Source: Biformimicrobium ophioploci
Lineage (GTDB): Bacteria; Pseudomonadota; Gammaproteobacteria; Pseudomonadales; Cellvibrionaceae
Length of the DNA stretch: 64,000 bases
Reading direction: 5' to 3'
Assembly (NCBI RefSeq): GCF_030270605.1
Contig: NZ_BSYJ01000003.1
Span: 1 to 64,000, forward strand
This document shows, in pieces, positions 41,889 through 50,580 of this stretch. Made by a program: the position numbers and the translations under genes. The number at the start of each line of letters is the position of its first letter. Position 1 is the first letter of the stretch. The notes beneath the pieces were generated by a model, which saw only the letters and a program-made list of their open reading frames with translations, was not told where the DNA came from and made no database searches.

Positions 41889-44219
41889 ATGGATATCACT
41901 TATCGCCCGGGCGAGCTTCGCAACCCCGACTCACTGGATATGGAAGGAACCACATCCGGTAGCGCGGCTCAAGACAGCCCATTACACACCAGCCCACCCC
42001 AGAAAGCCGCCGCAAGACCCGCGGAATTCCACGGTATCGTCAAGAAAGTGTTCGAAGCCACGGAAGACTGGCTGCTCGAACAATTTTCTGCGATTTTCGC
42101 CGACGTGGATGACACGCTGTTTACAATGGCGGAAAAAGCCCAGTCGCAGGCCGACCAGGATACGGTATTCGCCGATCTGCGCACGCTGCGCATGGAAAAG
42201 ACCCGCCTGGTGGAAACTGTCATCTCCCAGATCCGCGAGTGCTTCCACCGGCCGCAGGAGCCCAGGAGCACGATTGCGGCGGAAGAGGGGCCCACTGGCG
42301 AGCTGTCGCTGGTGCAGGATGCCGACCTGGAACAGGAGGTGATCGTCAAGTCGCTGGTCTCCAACGCCTCACGCGATTTGATGACCCCGATTGCCGAGCT
42401 GTCACTGCGCCTCGATTCGCTGTTGCCGGGCAAGGTTTACGACGAGAACCTGCCGATTGGCCCGGCCATCCTTTGTGAACGCCTCATCGATTCGATGCAG
42501 CCGCTGAACATCTCCCTCAAGACACGTCTGGTTTTCCTGAAGAAGTTTGAAAAGCAGATGATGCTGAAGCTGGGCGAACTCTATGAGACTTGTAACAGCG
42601 CACTGGTAAATGCAGGCGTGCTGCCTTCGCTCAAGAACCCGCACCAGCGTCGCCAGTCCCCGGGCTCCAATACAGCACGGGCAAATGCCGCCAAGGCACT
42701 GGCAAAGGCGCTGGGCGTTTCCCCGGACGGTGATGGTCAGTTCCAGGTACCGGCATTGCCGGGCTTCCAGGCGGCACTGGCCGGCATGGCAGGTGGTGCC
42801 GTTCAAGGTGCTGCGGGCCAGGGCGGCGCTGGACAGGGCGGCGGATTCGGTTTCGCCCCGGGGCTGATGCCGGTGGGACAGGGTGCCCCCCAGCTACCGA
42901 CCCAGAACCTGTTGCAGTTCCTCGGTGAGCTGCAGTTCCAGATTCCGCAGATGGCACAGCCCGAGGGGCAGGTGCTGGATATCAACGCAGTACTGACAGA
43001 GCAGCTGGTTACGGCCAAGCGCAGCGCTTCGCTGGGCAAGCTGGATAACGAAGTCATTCGCCTGGTGGATATGCTGTTCTCCTTCGTGCTGGAGGACCGC
43101 AACCTGGCGGACCCGATCAAGGCGCAGCTGGTCCGGCTGCAGTTACCGTTCCTTAAGATTGCTGTCGCAGACAAGGCGTTCTTCGCCAAGGCCGGACACC
43201 CGGCGCGCAAACTCCTGAACGAGGTTGCGGATGCGGCGATCGGCTGGCAGCTGCCGGAAGACTATGAAAACGATCCGCTGTTCAAGGCGGTGCGTGAAGT
43301 CGTGGAAACGGTCATTGCCGAATTTAACAGTGACCAGCAGCTGTTTGAGAAGTTGTTGCAGGAGTTCCGCGCCTACTGTGCCCGCGAGAAGAAGCGGGCC
43401 AGCATGATGGAGCGCCGGACCGTCGAGGACATCGAGGCCCGCGCGCGACTGGAGCTGGGGCGCAAGAAAGTCTGCACGGTGATCGACGCCATCCTGAAGG
43501 ACCGTCAGTTGCCGGACTTTGTCGAGCGGATGCTCAACACCGAATGGCGCAACCTGTTGCTGCGCACCTGCCTGCAGCAGGGTACAGGTAGCACCGCCTG
43601 GCGCGACCGCGTGGCAATAGCGCGTGACCTCGCCTGGAGCGTCACAGCGCCAATGCCGCAGGCGGCCGCGCAGATCGCCAAGCTCAAGGAAAGCCTCCTC
43701 GGTCGTATCAAGGTAGAGCTGCACACCATGTCCCTCAAACAGGGCGACAAGCAGCAGTTCCTCGACCAGCTGGAATTCTTCTATGTGAGCCGGGCAGAGG
43801 CGAGCAAGGAAGACGTGGTGCCGCGACCGGTTCGCGAGGTCAAGCCGGTGCCGGAGGCGAAGGACATCGAGCAGTTGGCCGAGAAGGCCACGCTTAAGCC
43901 CACCCCGGAGCCGCGCAAGGTTGAGGTGGTCGACAAGTACTGGCAACAGACCATGCACCTGAAAAACAGCTGGTTCCGTCTTTCACTGCCGGAAAAACCT
44001 TCCGTGCGCTGCCGCCTGGTGGCGATGATCAAGGATACCGACCAGTTTATGTTTGCCAACCGCAATGGGACCAAGGCCGCGGTATACAGCCGCCTCGAGT
44101 TTGCCCAGGCACTGCATGACGGCATTCTCGAACCGCTGGAAAACGGTCCGCTGTTTGAGCGCGCGCTCAAGTATGTGGTCGGTAATATCGGTGAAACCGA
44201 GCTGAAGATCGCGGTCTAG
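41889..44219 (+). CDS. DUF1631 family protein
   Basis: A 776-residue cytoplasmic protein of the DUF1631 family, known from many Proteobacteria and often labelled only as hypothetical. The N-terminal half is helical. Residues about 290-330 form a flexible Gly/Gln/Ala-rich linker (GGAVQGAAGQGGAGQGG). The C-terminal 110 residues look like a small beta domain (SWFRLSLPEKPSVRCRLVAMIKDTDQFMFANRNG) that resembles PilZ-like or similar barrels, though I cannot confirm a ligand. The start follows TCACACGAGTAGGAT with AGGA close by. A strong terminator lies directly after it. Confidence 0.85.
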   Translation: MDITYRPGELRNPDSLDMEGTTSGSAAQDSPLHTSPPQKAAARPAEFHGIVKKVFEATEDWLLEQFSAIFADVDDTLFTMAEKAQSQADQDTVFADLRTLRMEKTRLVETVISQIRECFHRPQEPRSTIAAEEGPTGELSLVQDADLEQEVIVKSLVSNASRDLMTPIAELSLRLDSLLPGKVYDENLPIGPAILCERLIDSMQPLNISLKTRLVFLKKFEKQMMLKLGELYETCNSALVNAGVLPSLKNPHQRRQSPGSNTARANAAKALAKALGVSPDGDGQFQVPALPGFQAALAGMAGGAVQGAAGQGGAGQGGGFGFAPGLMPVGQGAPQLPTQNLLQFLGELQFQIPQMAQPEGQVLDINAVLTEQLVTAKRSASLGKLDNEVIRLVDMLFSFVLEDRNLADPIKAQLVRLQLPFLKIAVADKAFFAKAGHPARKLLNEVADAAIGWQLPEDYENDPLFKAVREVVETVIAEFNSDQQLFEKLLQEFRAYCAREKKRASMMERRTVEDIEARARLELGRKKVCTVIDAILKDRQLPDFVERMLNTEWRNLLLRTCLQQGTGSTAWRDRVAIARDLAWSVTAPMPQAAAQIAKLKESLLGRIKVELHTMSLKQGDKQQFLDQLEFFYVSRAEASKEDVVPRPVREVKPVPEAKDIEQLAEKATLKPTPEPRKVEVVDKYWQQTMHLKNSWFRLSLPEKPSVRCRLVAMIKDTDQFMFANRNGTKAAVYSRLEFAQALHDGILEPLENGPLFERALKYVVGNIGETELKIAV

Positions 44220-44242
44220 ATCGCCCTTTTTTGTTCACTTCG

Positions 44243-44277
44243 AAGCCGGCGTCAGGTTACCTGACGCCGGCTTTTTT
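44243..44277 (+). terminator. Strong rho-independent terminator
   Basis: A perfect 14-bp stem (AAGCCGGCGTCAGG and CCTGACGCCGGCTT) closes on a TTA loop and runs into six T. It ends the DUF1631 transcript 23 bp after the stop codon. Confidence 0.93.
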
Positions 44278-44529
44278 CATCTGGCGGATTTTTCCAAGGT
44301 GGTCTGACCCGGTCTTCGCAAATCGCGAACGTTGTTTCTCTGTTGCCCTGCACTTGTGCAGGCAGCACCGCGCTGGCGCAGCGCAGCCGGAAGGTGACCG
44401 CAGGTTTCACCGCATTTGCGCGGGATACCGCTGCTTTTCCCCGCATTTTCACTTGGCATATTTCCTGCAATCCCTCAGGTGCAGGCATCATTTCCGGGCC
44501 TGCGCAGCGAAGTAAAACTGGAGCTCAAC
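44278..44529. other. Leader region of the thioesterase gene with two perfect hairpins
   Basis: No gene is seen. CCTGCAC-TT-GTGCAGG (44347-44362) and GCGCTG-GCG-CAGCGC (44370-44384) stand 7 bp apart. If the thioesterase promoter lies upstream of them they would fold in its leader RNA. No T tract follows either. Confidence 0.35.
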
Positions 44530-44961
44530 GTGAAATACTATTCGAGACATTTTGTAAGACCCTGTCACCTGAACCCGGCCGAAGTGCTGTTCGGCGGCCA
44601 GGCCCTGGCCTGGATTGACGAGGAAGCCGCGATTTTCGCCGGTTGCCAGATGGGCACTTCGCAACTGGTTACCAAGGCCATGTCGGAAATTGATTTCGTA
44701 AGTTCGGCCCGTTGTGGCGATGTGGTGGAGTTTGGCATCGAGGTTGTTGCCATCGGGCGCACATCCCTGACTCTGCGCTGTGAGATGCGCAACAAGGAGA
44801 CCCAGGCCCGTATCGTCAACGTAGAGCGTATTGTCATGGTGGCCCTGGATTACGCCGGCAGGCCGACGTCACACAAACTCACCGGAGCAACACCGGATGA
44901 GATCGGGGCGCCGCTACGCGCGGGTGGTGCGGCAGTTTGGGCGCAGACACGCAGTGCCTGA
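44530..44961 (+). CDS. Acyl-CoA thioesterase, hotdog fold (YciA-like)
   Basis: A 143-residue cytoplasmic enzyme that hydrolyses acyl-CoA thioesters. The motif HLNPAEVLFGGQALAWIDEEAAIFA contains the hotdog helix with its catalytic acidic residue, and FVSSARCGDVVEFGIEVV is the usual following strand pair. The length fits YciA-type enzymes (about 130-150). I chose the GTG at 44530, which has GGAG six bases upstream; an earlier ATG at 44416 would add 38 residues outside the fold. It is monocistronic between a terminator and the convergent photolyase gene. Confidence 0.86.
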   Translation: MKYYSRHFVRPCHLNPAEVLFGGQALAWIDEEAAIFAGCQMGTSQLVTKAMSEIDFVSSARCGDVVEFGIEVVAIGRTSLTLRCEMRNKETQARIVNVERIVMVALDYAGRPTSHKLTGATPDEIGAPLRAGGAAVWAQTRSA

Positions 44962-45010
44962 GGTGTTATTGACGGAGCAAAGTAGAGTGGGGGCTGGCTT
45001 CAGCCCTCCT

Positions 45011-46432
45011 TCAGCCTTCTTTCAGTGCATTGAAGGCAGCCAGTGCGCGCTCGCGTGAGAAGCGGAGCTCGACAATCGGCGCGGGATAACTCTCGCCAAT
45101 TGTCACGCCGGCCTCTTCCAGTATTTCCTCTGGCGCCTCCCACGGACGAAACAGGTACTTCTCTGGCATCTTCGCAAGCTCGGGTACAAAGTGCCGGGTG
45201 TACTCTCCTTTTGCATCGAATTTTTCACCCTGGGTAATCGGGTTGAAGATGCGGAAGTAGGGCGCCGCATCTGCGCCACAACCGGCCACCCATTGCCAGC
45301 TCGCACTGTTGCTGGCGAGATCCGCGTCTACCAGGCAGTCCCAGAACCAGGCCTCGCCATGGCGCCAGTCCAGCAGCAGGTTTTTGACCAGAAATGAGCC
45401 CACGATCATGCGCACACGATTGTGCATGTATCCGGTCTGCCAGAGCTCGCGCATGCCGGCATCGACAATGGGGTATCCCGTCATGCCGCGCTGCCAGGCT
45501 CGTAATGCCTTATCGTCTTTTTTCCACGGGAACGGATCGAACTTACTGTGCAGGTTTTTGCGCGGCAGGTCGGGAAACTGATACAGCTGGCTGTAGGAGA
45601 ACTCGCGCCAGCCGAGTTCGCGCTGGAAGTGCTCAATGTTGGCATCACTGCCTGCGTTTCCTGCTGCATGCCAGACGGAGCGCGGAGAAACCTCGCCCCA
45701 GTGCAGGTGGGGCGACAGCCGGCTTACGGATTCGAGCGCGGGGAAATCCCTGCCCGCCTTGTAGTCGGGCAGGCCGTTTTTGATAAAGTCGTCCAGCCTT
45801 TCCATTGCGCCCTCTTCACCCGGTTGCCAGTGCGACCTGAGAGTTTCGGGCCAGGCGTGTTGCGGCAGTAGCGCAAGTGCCTCGAGGGGCTGGTCTTCAC
45901 AGGGTTCGCCGTAAACCTGCAGTTGCTCCGGCGCCGGTTTGGGGCGGCCCACGGCCGGGCCATTCTGGCGAGCGTTTTTGTAGAAGGGTGTGAACACCCG
46001 GTAAGGGGTGTCGTCTCCCTTCAGTATCTCCCAGGGTTCCCACAGCAGCCGGCCGTTAAAGGTCTTTACCGGGACTTCAATGGCATCCAGGGCCTTGCGC
46101 AGCGTCTCGTCCTGTTTCGCCTGCCAGGGTTCGTAGGCACGATTGAAGAAAACACCGGTCACTTCATGCTGGTCGCACAGGGCGGAAATGACCTCGACGG
46201 CGTCACTCTGGTACAGGCGTAGCTTGTTGCGTAATGACCGGTTCAGCGCTTTGAGGGAATGATGTAACCACCAGCGGCTGGCCGCGCCCGGCGCGTCTTT
46301 CCCGGCCGCATCATCATCGAGGATAAATACCGGCAGTACCCGGCCAGCCTCCGCAGCTGCGGCAAGGGCAGGATTGTCCGCAAGACGCAGGTCCCTGCGA
46401 AACCACATGATGACGGGATTTCTGGCTGGCAT
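45011..46432 (-). CDS. phrB: Deoxyribodipyrimidine photolyase
   Basis: A 473-residue flavoprotein that repairs cyclobutane pyrimidine dimers with light energy. The N-terminal antenna domain starts VIMWFRRDLRLADNPAL. The C-terminal FAD domain has LSPHLHWGEVSPR, WREFSYSQLY, GYPIVDAGMRELWQTGYMHNRVRM and the DADLASNSASWQWVAG segment typical of class I CPD photolyases. The length agrees with E. coli PhrB (472). It is the third gene of a minus-strand set with a YbgA-like protein and an SDR. The ybgA-phrB pairing is known from E. coli. Confidence 0.95.
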   Translation of the reverse strand: MPARNPVIMWFRRDLRLADNPALAAAAEAGRVLPVFILDDDAAGKDAPGAASRWWLHHSLKALNRSLRNKLRLYQSDAVEVISALCDQHEVTGVFFNRAYEPWQAKQDETLRKALDAIEVPVKTFNGRLLWEPWEILKGDDTPYRVFTPFYKNARQNGPAVGRPKPAPEQLQVYGEPCEDQPLEALALLPQHAWPETLRSHWQPGEEGAMERLDDFIKNGLPDYKAGRDFPALESVSRLSPHLHWGEVSPRSVWHAAGNAGSDANIEHFQRELGWREFSYSQLYQFPDLPRKNLHSKFDPFPWKKDDKALRAWQRGMTGYPIVDAGMRELWQTGYMHNRVRMIVGSFLVKNLLLDWRHGEAWFWDCLVDADLASNSASWQWVAGCGADAAPYFRIFNPITQGEKFDAKGEYTRHFVPELAKMPEKYLFRPWEAPEEILEEAGVTIGESYPAPIVELRFSRERALAAFNALKEG

Positions 46433-46456
46433 GTGAAGTTCTCCGGGATTCTGTCT

Positions 46457-47194
46457 CTAGTAGGGAACCTGTTGCCCGTCCCAGGCAAAGACCTTGCCGG
46501 AATCAGAAGCTTCCAGGCCATCCAGCACCTTGAGTAACTGGCCGGCGGAATAGTCTGCATCAAACAGCTTGCCCTCCGGCACGTTGCTCTGAAACGGTTT
46601 GGACAGCGCGCTGTCGACGGTACCCGGGTGCAGCCCGGCGATTATCCCCTGGTCATTGAGGCGCGCCAGTTCAATGCTGGCGGTTTTCAGCAGCATGTTG
46701 AGTGCGGCTTTGGAGGCCCGGTAGGCATACCAGCCGCCCAGCCGGTTGTCAGAGATGCTGCCGACCCGCGCTGAAATCGCCGCAAAGATCGCCGGACCAT
46801 CGCGGCGCAGTTTGGGGAGGAAGTGTTTGGCAACCAGCGCCGGACCGAAGGTGTTGACCCGGAAAACCTGCTCGAGGCTCCCGAGTGATATATCCGCCAG
46901 GCGCTTTTCCGGCCTTACTTGCTCGCCGTGCAAGATGCCGGATGCCACGATCACCAGGTCGAGCTGGCCGTGTTCGCTGGCCGCAGCTGCCGCCTGCTCA
47001 ATCGACGCTTCATCTCCGAGATCAAGGGCGCAGAAGCTGGCATTGTCCGGAAGTGAGGACAGTGGCCTGCGGGCGCAGGCACTGATATGACAGGGTTGCA
47101 GGGCTGACACGTGCCGGATGAAAGCACTCCCAAGTGCGCCACTGGCACCGATGACGGCGGCGTTCAGGGGGCGGTGCAGCCGCTTAAATAGCAT
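46457..47194 (-). CDS. Short-chain dehydrogenase/reductase family protein
   Basis: A 245-residue SDR oxidoreductase. The nucleotide site is VIGASGALGSAF at about residues 14-25; the later NTFGPALVAKHF and the active-site pair YAYRASK (Tyr and Lys four apart) are in place, with Ser in AAISARVGS. The N-terminal Gly pattern and lack of a basic residue do not settle NADH or NADPH use. The substrate is unknown. Its start overlaps the YbgA-like gene by 11 bp, and the photolyase gene follows after 24 bp, so the three are likely one operon. Confidence 0.87.
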   Translation of the reverse strand: MLFKRLHRPLNAAVIGASGALGSAFIRHVSALQPCHISACARRPLSSLPDNASFCALDLGDEASIEQAAAAASEHGQLDLVIVASGILHGEQVRPEKRLADISLGSLEQVFRVNTFGPALVAKHFLPKLRRDGPAIFAAISARVGSISDNRLGGWYAYRASKAALNMLLKTASIELARLNDQGIIAGLHPGTVDSALSKPFQSNVPEGKLFDADYSAGQLLKVLDGLEASDSGKVFAWDGQQVPY

Positions 47195-48203
47195 TGGTCA
47201 GGCCGAGCGACTGGGGATACGGCTGCAGGTAGCGTTGCGCGCGGATATAGTCACTGCCGGCCTGGTCGATATAGTGACTGAGCAGGGTCAGGGGCACCAC
47301 CAGCGGGACTTCGGCCTGGCGGTAGCGGTGAATCGTATCGAGGATATTCTGGCGCGCTGGCGCCGGCACATCCTTTTTCAGGTACCCGAGAATATGCATC
47401 AGGGTATTGGTGTGGTTGCGGGTACTGGCGGGTTTCTTGATCGCCTCCATAAACGCCTCAAAGTACTCCTGTACCAGGGTGCCGAGTGGCTGTTTGCCAG
47501 CATCCGCCAGCAGGTGACCCAGGTCCCGGGGTGACTGCTGGTGGTGCGCCATCAGCACGTACTTGTAGCTGCTGTGAAACTGGATCAGCTTGTGGTGGCT
47601 GGGCTCGGCGAGTACCTCCTGGCGGAAGTTATGATGGGCATAGACCCGCAGTACGAAATTCTCCAGCAGGCGCGCATCGTGCAGGCGCCCTTCCTCTTCC
47701 ACCGGCAGCAGCGGGTATTTCTCCATGAGCGCCGCGGCAAAAAATCCGCTGCCTTTTTCATCATAGGGGTAGCCGTTGTCGCGATAGATCTTGACGCGCT
47801 CCATGCCACAGCTGGGGGAATTCTTCATCAGGATATAACCGTCGAGGCCGTCGAATTCATCGAGCTTCGGGTTGACCGCGTTCATGAGCTGGTCGGTAAG
47901 GTCGACGCTGGCATCGTCGCTCAGGGTCAGGCGCGGCGCCTCGGGTGAGCCACTCAGGCGCATGGTGGGGCGCGGGATGCCGAAGCCGGCAGCAACTTCT
48001 GGGCAGAAAGTGCGGAAAGTGAAAAACTCGCTGAGGGTGCGCAGGCACAACCTGGACTGGCTGTGGCCACCGTTGTAGCGCACTTCATAGCCCGCCAGGC
48101 AGGCGCTCAGGCCAACCGGGATCTTGCCGGCTTCGCCGACGTCTGCTTCCACGGTGCTCTCATTGCGGACTTCCAAGACCGGAATTTCTTCTTTTTTTGC
48201 CAT
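47184..48203 (-). CDS. YbgA family protein (DUF523 plus DUF1722)
   Basis: A 339-residue protein with two domains. The DUF523 part (about 25-165) begins VGLSACLAGYEVRYNGG and has CPEVAAGFG and the conserved KNSPSCGMERV; its three Cys suggest metal or cluster binding. The DUF1722/YbgA part (about 195-320) contains FHSSYKYVLMAHH and the repeated helical pattern of that family. Proteins of this kind often lie next to photolyase genes, as here, and some studies of family context place them in DNA repair or tRNA modification; I treat the role as unknown. First gene of the photolyase operon. Confidence 0.87.
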   Translation of the reverse strand: MAKKEEIPVLEVRNESTVEADVGEAGKIPVGLSACLAGYEVRYNGGHSQSRLCLRTLSEFFTFRTFCPEVAAGFGIPRPTMRLSGSPEAPRLTLSDDASVDLTDQLMNAVNPKLDEFDGLDGYILMKNSPSCGMERVKIYRDNGYPYDEKGSGFFAAALMEKYPLLPVEEEGRLHDARLLENFVLRVYAHHNFRQEVLAEPSHHKLIQFHSSYKYVLMAHHQQSPRDLGHLLADAGKQPLGTLVQEYFEAFMEAIKKPASTRNHTNTLMHILGYLKKDVPAPARQNILDTIHRYRQAEVPLVVPLTLLSHYIDQAGSDYIRAQRYLQPYPQSLGLTNAI

Positions 48204-48279
48204 TACCTGCGGACCTTCTGGGTTGCCTCAACGCATAATAAAGTATGACTCAATGGATTCGCCTATACCGGAGCCGACA

Positions 48280-48816
48280 ATGTCGCTGATTCGAACGTCC
48301 AGATTGGTGCTCGCCATCGCTTTTGCCGCCACGCTTGCCGGTTGTACCGGGGTCCCCGCGGGGGTAGAGCCGGTAAGGGATTTCGAGCTGGATCGCTACC
48401 TGGGGCAATGGTACGAGATTGCGCGCCTGGACCACCGCTTCGAGCGGGGTATGAGCCGGGTTACGGCCGAGTACTCACGCAAGCCGGACGGCAGCGTGAA
48501 GGTAATCAATCGCGGCTATCTCGCCGATGAAGGGCGCTGGAAAGAGGCCGAGGGCAAGGCGCGCTTTGCCGGTGACCCGTCCGTGGGGCATCTGGAAGTG
48601 TCCTTCTTCGGGCCATTTTATGGATCCTACGTTGTATTTGAACTGGAACGTGAGGGTTACCAGTATGCGTTTGTGACCAGCAGCAGCCGCTCCTACCTGT
48701 GGTTGCTCGCGCGGACACCGCAGGTGCCTGATGCGGTGCGTGATCAATTCCTGCAGAGGGCCGGGCAATTGGGCTTTGATCTGGAGCAGCTGATCTGGGT
48801 TAAACAGCCACGCTAA
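48280..48816 (+). CDS. blc: Lipocalin family lipoprotein (Blc-like)
   Basis: A 178-residue bacterial lipocalin. The signal peptide ends in lipobox LAGC (about C21), so it is anchored in a membrane, most likely the outer one. The lipocalin start GQWYEIARLDHRFERGM, the central SVKVINRGYL and the final YLWLLARTPQVP are all Blc signatures. Blc proteins bind lysophospholipids or fatty acids and are linked to envelope stress. The ATG at 48280 has CGGAG six bases upstream. It is divergent from the YbgA operon. Confidence 0.9.
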   Translation: MSLIRTSRLVLAIAFAATLAGCTGVPAGVEPVRDFELDRYLGQWYEIARLDHRFERGMSRVTAEYSRKPDGSVKVINRGYLADEGRWKEAEGKARFAGDPSVGHLEVSFFGPFYGSYVVFELEREGYQYAFVTSSSRSYLWLLARTPQVPDAVRDQFLQRAGQLGFDLEQLIWVKQPR

Positions 48817-48949
48817 AGCACCCGTACCGTGCCGCCATGATAATTGATGTAAATGCAGGTAATTTGCACAACTTAACTTTAGCCCTTTGTTAGTATCCGG
48901 TTTAATCGGGTTCTAATAACAATCTATTCGTAAATACAAAGGGTGTATT

Positions 48950-49630
48950 GTGATCAGGGTGAGCGATATTTGCCGCACCTACGGCGAGGGACAGGCCATG
49001 GTGACCGCCCTTGCCGGCGTCAGCCTCGAAATCGGGACCGGTGAATTTGTCGCAATCATGGGGGCGTCCGGTTCAGGCAAGTCCACCCTGATGAATATCC
49101 TCGGTTGCCTCGATCAGCCCACGCGCGGCCAGTACTGGCTGGACGGGCACGAGGTCCGGGACTTTGACGATGACACCCTGTCAGATATCCGCAATCGTCA
49201 TATCGGCTTCATCTTCCAGACCTTCCACCTGTTGCCGCGCCTGAGTGCGGTCGAAAATGTCGCACTGCCACTACGCTATGCCGATGTCGACAAGGAGGAG
49301 GGCAGGGCGCGAGGCCGGGAAATGCTGTGTAAGGTCGGCCTGGCACACCGCCTCGACCACAAGCCGTTCGAAATGTCGGGTGGCCAGCGCCAGCGCGTGG
49401 CAATCGCCCGGGCCCTGGTCAATAACCCGAAAGTAATCTTTGCCGACGAGCCGACGGGTAACCTGGACAGCAAGACCTCGCTTGAGATCCTGGACCTGCT
49501 CTCGTCCCTGCATGCTGAGGGCCAGACCATCGTGATGGTGACGCACGAAGCGGAAATCGCTGCACGGGCGGAGCGGGTGATCCGCATGAGTGACGGCGTT
49601 GTAGTGGAGGACAGCCTGTGCACCGCTTGA
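48950..49630 (+). CDS. ABC transporter ATP-binding protein, MacB/LolD type (three-adaptor exporter)
   Basis: A 226-residue ATPase with Walker A GASGSGKST, signature [15 protein letters not shown], Walker B VIFADEPTGNLD and H-loop VTHEAE, matching the MacB/LolD group. It starts with GTG, preceded by AAAGGG. It opens a five-gene operon in which every junction overlaps: 13 bp to the first adaptor, then 4, 4 and 1 bp. The upstream 130 bp are AT-rich and probably hold the promoter (a TAGTAT at about 48892 is one -10 candidate). Confidence 0.92.
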   Translation: MIRVSDICRTYGEGQAMVTALAGVSLEIGTGEFVAIMGASGSGKSTLMNILGCLDQPTRGQYWLDGHEVRDFDDDTLSDIRNRHIGFIFQTFHLLPRLSAVENVALPLRYADVDKEEGRARGREMLCKVGLAHRLDHKPFEMSGGQRQRVAIARALVNNPKVIFADEPTGNLDSKTSLEILDLLSSLHAEGQTIVMVTHEAEIAARAERVIRMSDGVVVEDSLCTA

Positions 49631-50580
49631 TCAGCATTGCCTTACTGGGTTTTTCCTGTGTTATCCATGCACAATCGCCCCTGCTCCTGACAGGGCAGTT
49701 GCAGACCCGCGAAAAACAACATTTCATCGCCCCGCACACCAAGACGTGGCGGGTACAGATCGAATGGATGATGCCGGAAGGCAGTGTGGCGCAGCCGGGC
49801 GACATCGTTGTGGTGTTTGACGGCGGCTCTATCCAGTCCTCCATCGATTCCCTCACCTCGCAGCTCAACACCCAGTTGGAAACCTTGCAAAAGCAGGAGA
49901 TTGAGCAGCAGCAGAACGTTATTGAAAAGGAATTCGGCCTGCGCCGTGCAGAGCTCCAGCTGCAGAAGGCCGAGGTGGATGCGGGTGTGCCCGAGAAATT
50001 CCTGAGTTCGCTGGATTATGAAAACTTCCAGCTGGAAAAGAAAAAGGCAGAAACCGAGGTGCAGAAGGCGCGCGAGCAATTGCAGCAGGCGCAGCTGGCA
50101 AAGAAAGTGGCGCTTGAGAAGCAGCGCCTCACCATCGCCAATACGGAGAGGTCGCTGGCGAATGAGAAAGAACAGCTGGAGCGCATGAGCCAGCGCGCGG
50201 ACCGGGTGGGTCCCGTAGTCTATGGCAAGCACCCATGGCGGGGTGACCCGATTTATGTGGGCATGACAGTGAACCCGAACTGGGAAATCGCCCAGATTCC
50301 CGCCTTAACCGATACCTTCGTTGAAGTGTGGGTGCATGAAGTGGACGTCGATCGCCTTGCCAGCGGCCAGGGGGCAAACCTGGTGTTTGATGCCTTCCCG
50401 GGCCTGGCATTAGAGGCAGAGCTGGTAGCGGTGGAAACCCAGCCGGAGAAAATGCAAGCCATCGGCCCCGGGCTCTATTATCGTGCCGAGTTTGCCTTCG
50501 AGGCGCCGGAAACCAAGACCCTGCTACCGGGTATGAGTGCAAGGCTGGAGATGGAACTGGAACTGGAGGGGCGGCAATGA
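49618..50580 (+). CDS. Periplasmic adaptor-like protein 1 (HlyD family), secreted
   Basis: A 320-residue protein with a cleavable signal (about 1-18, ending IHAQ). A first half-lipoyl segment (MMPEGSVAQPGDIVVVFDG) leads into a long coiled coil (about residues 65-190, rich in Gln, Glu and Lys). The matching second half is degenerate: a GKHPWRGDPIYVGMTV stretch takes its place. The beta-barrel-like end (FVEVWVHEVDVDRLASGQ) is typical of adaptors. It starts with GTG inside the ATPase gene. Unlike most adaptors it has no membrane anchor. Confidence 0.82.
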   Translation: MHRLISIALLGFSCVIHAQSPLLLTGQLQTREKQHFIAPHTKTWRVQIEWMMPEGSVAQPGDIVVVFDGGSIQSSIDSLTSQLNTQLETLQKQEIEQQQNVIEKEFGLRRAELQLQKAEVDAGVPEKFLSSLDYENFQLEKKKAETEVQKAREQLQQAQLAKKVALEKQRLTIANTERSLANEKEQLERMSQRADRVGPVVYGKHPWRGDPIYVGMTVNPNWEIAQIPALTDTFVEVWVHEVDVDRLASGQGANLVFDAFPGLALEAELVAVETQPEKMQAIGPGLYYRAEFAFEAPETKTLLPGMSARLEMELELEGRQ

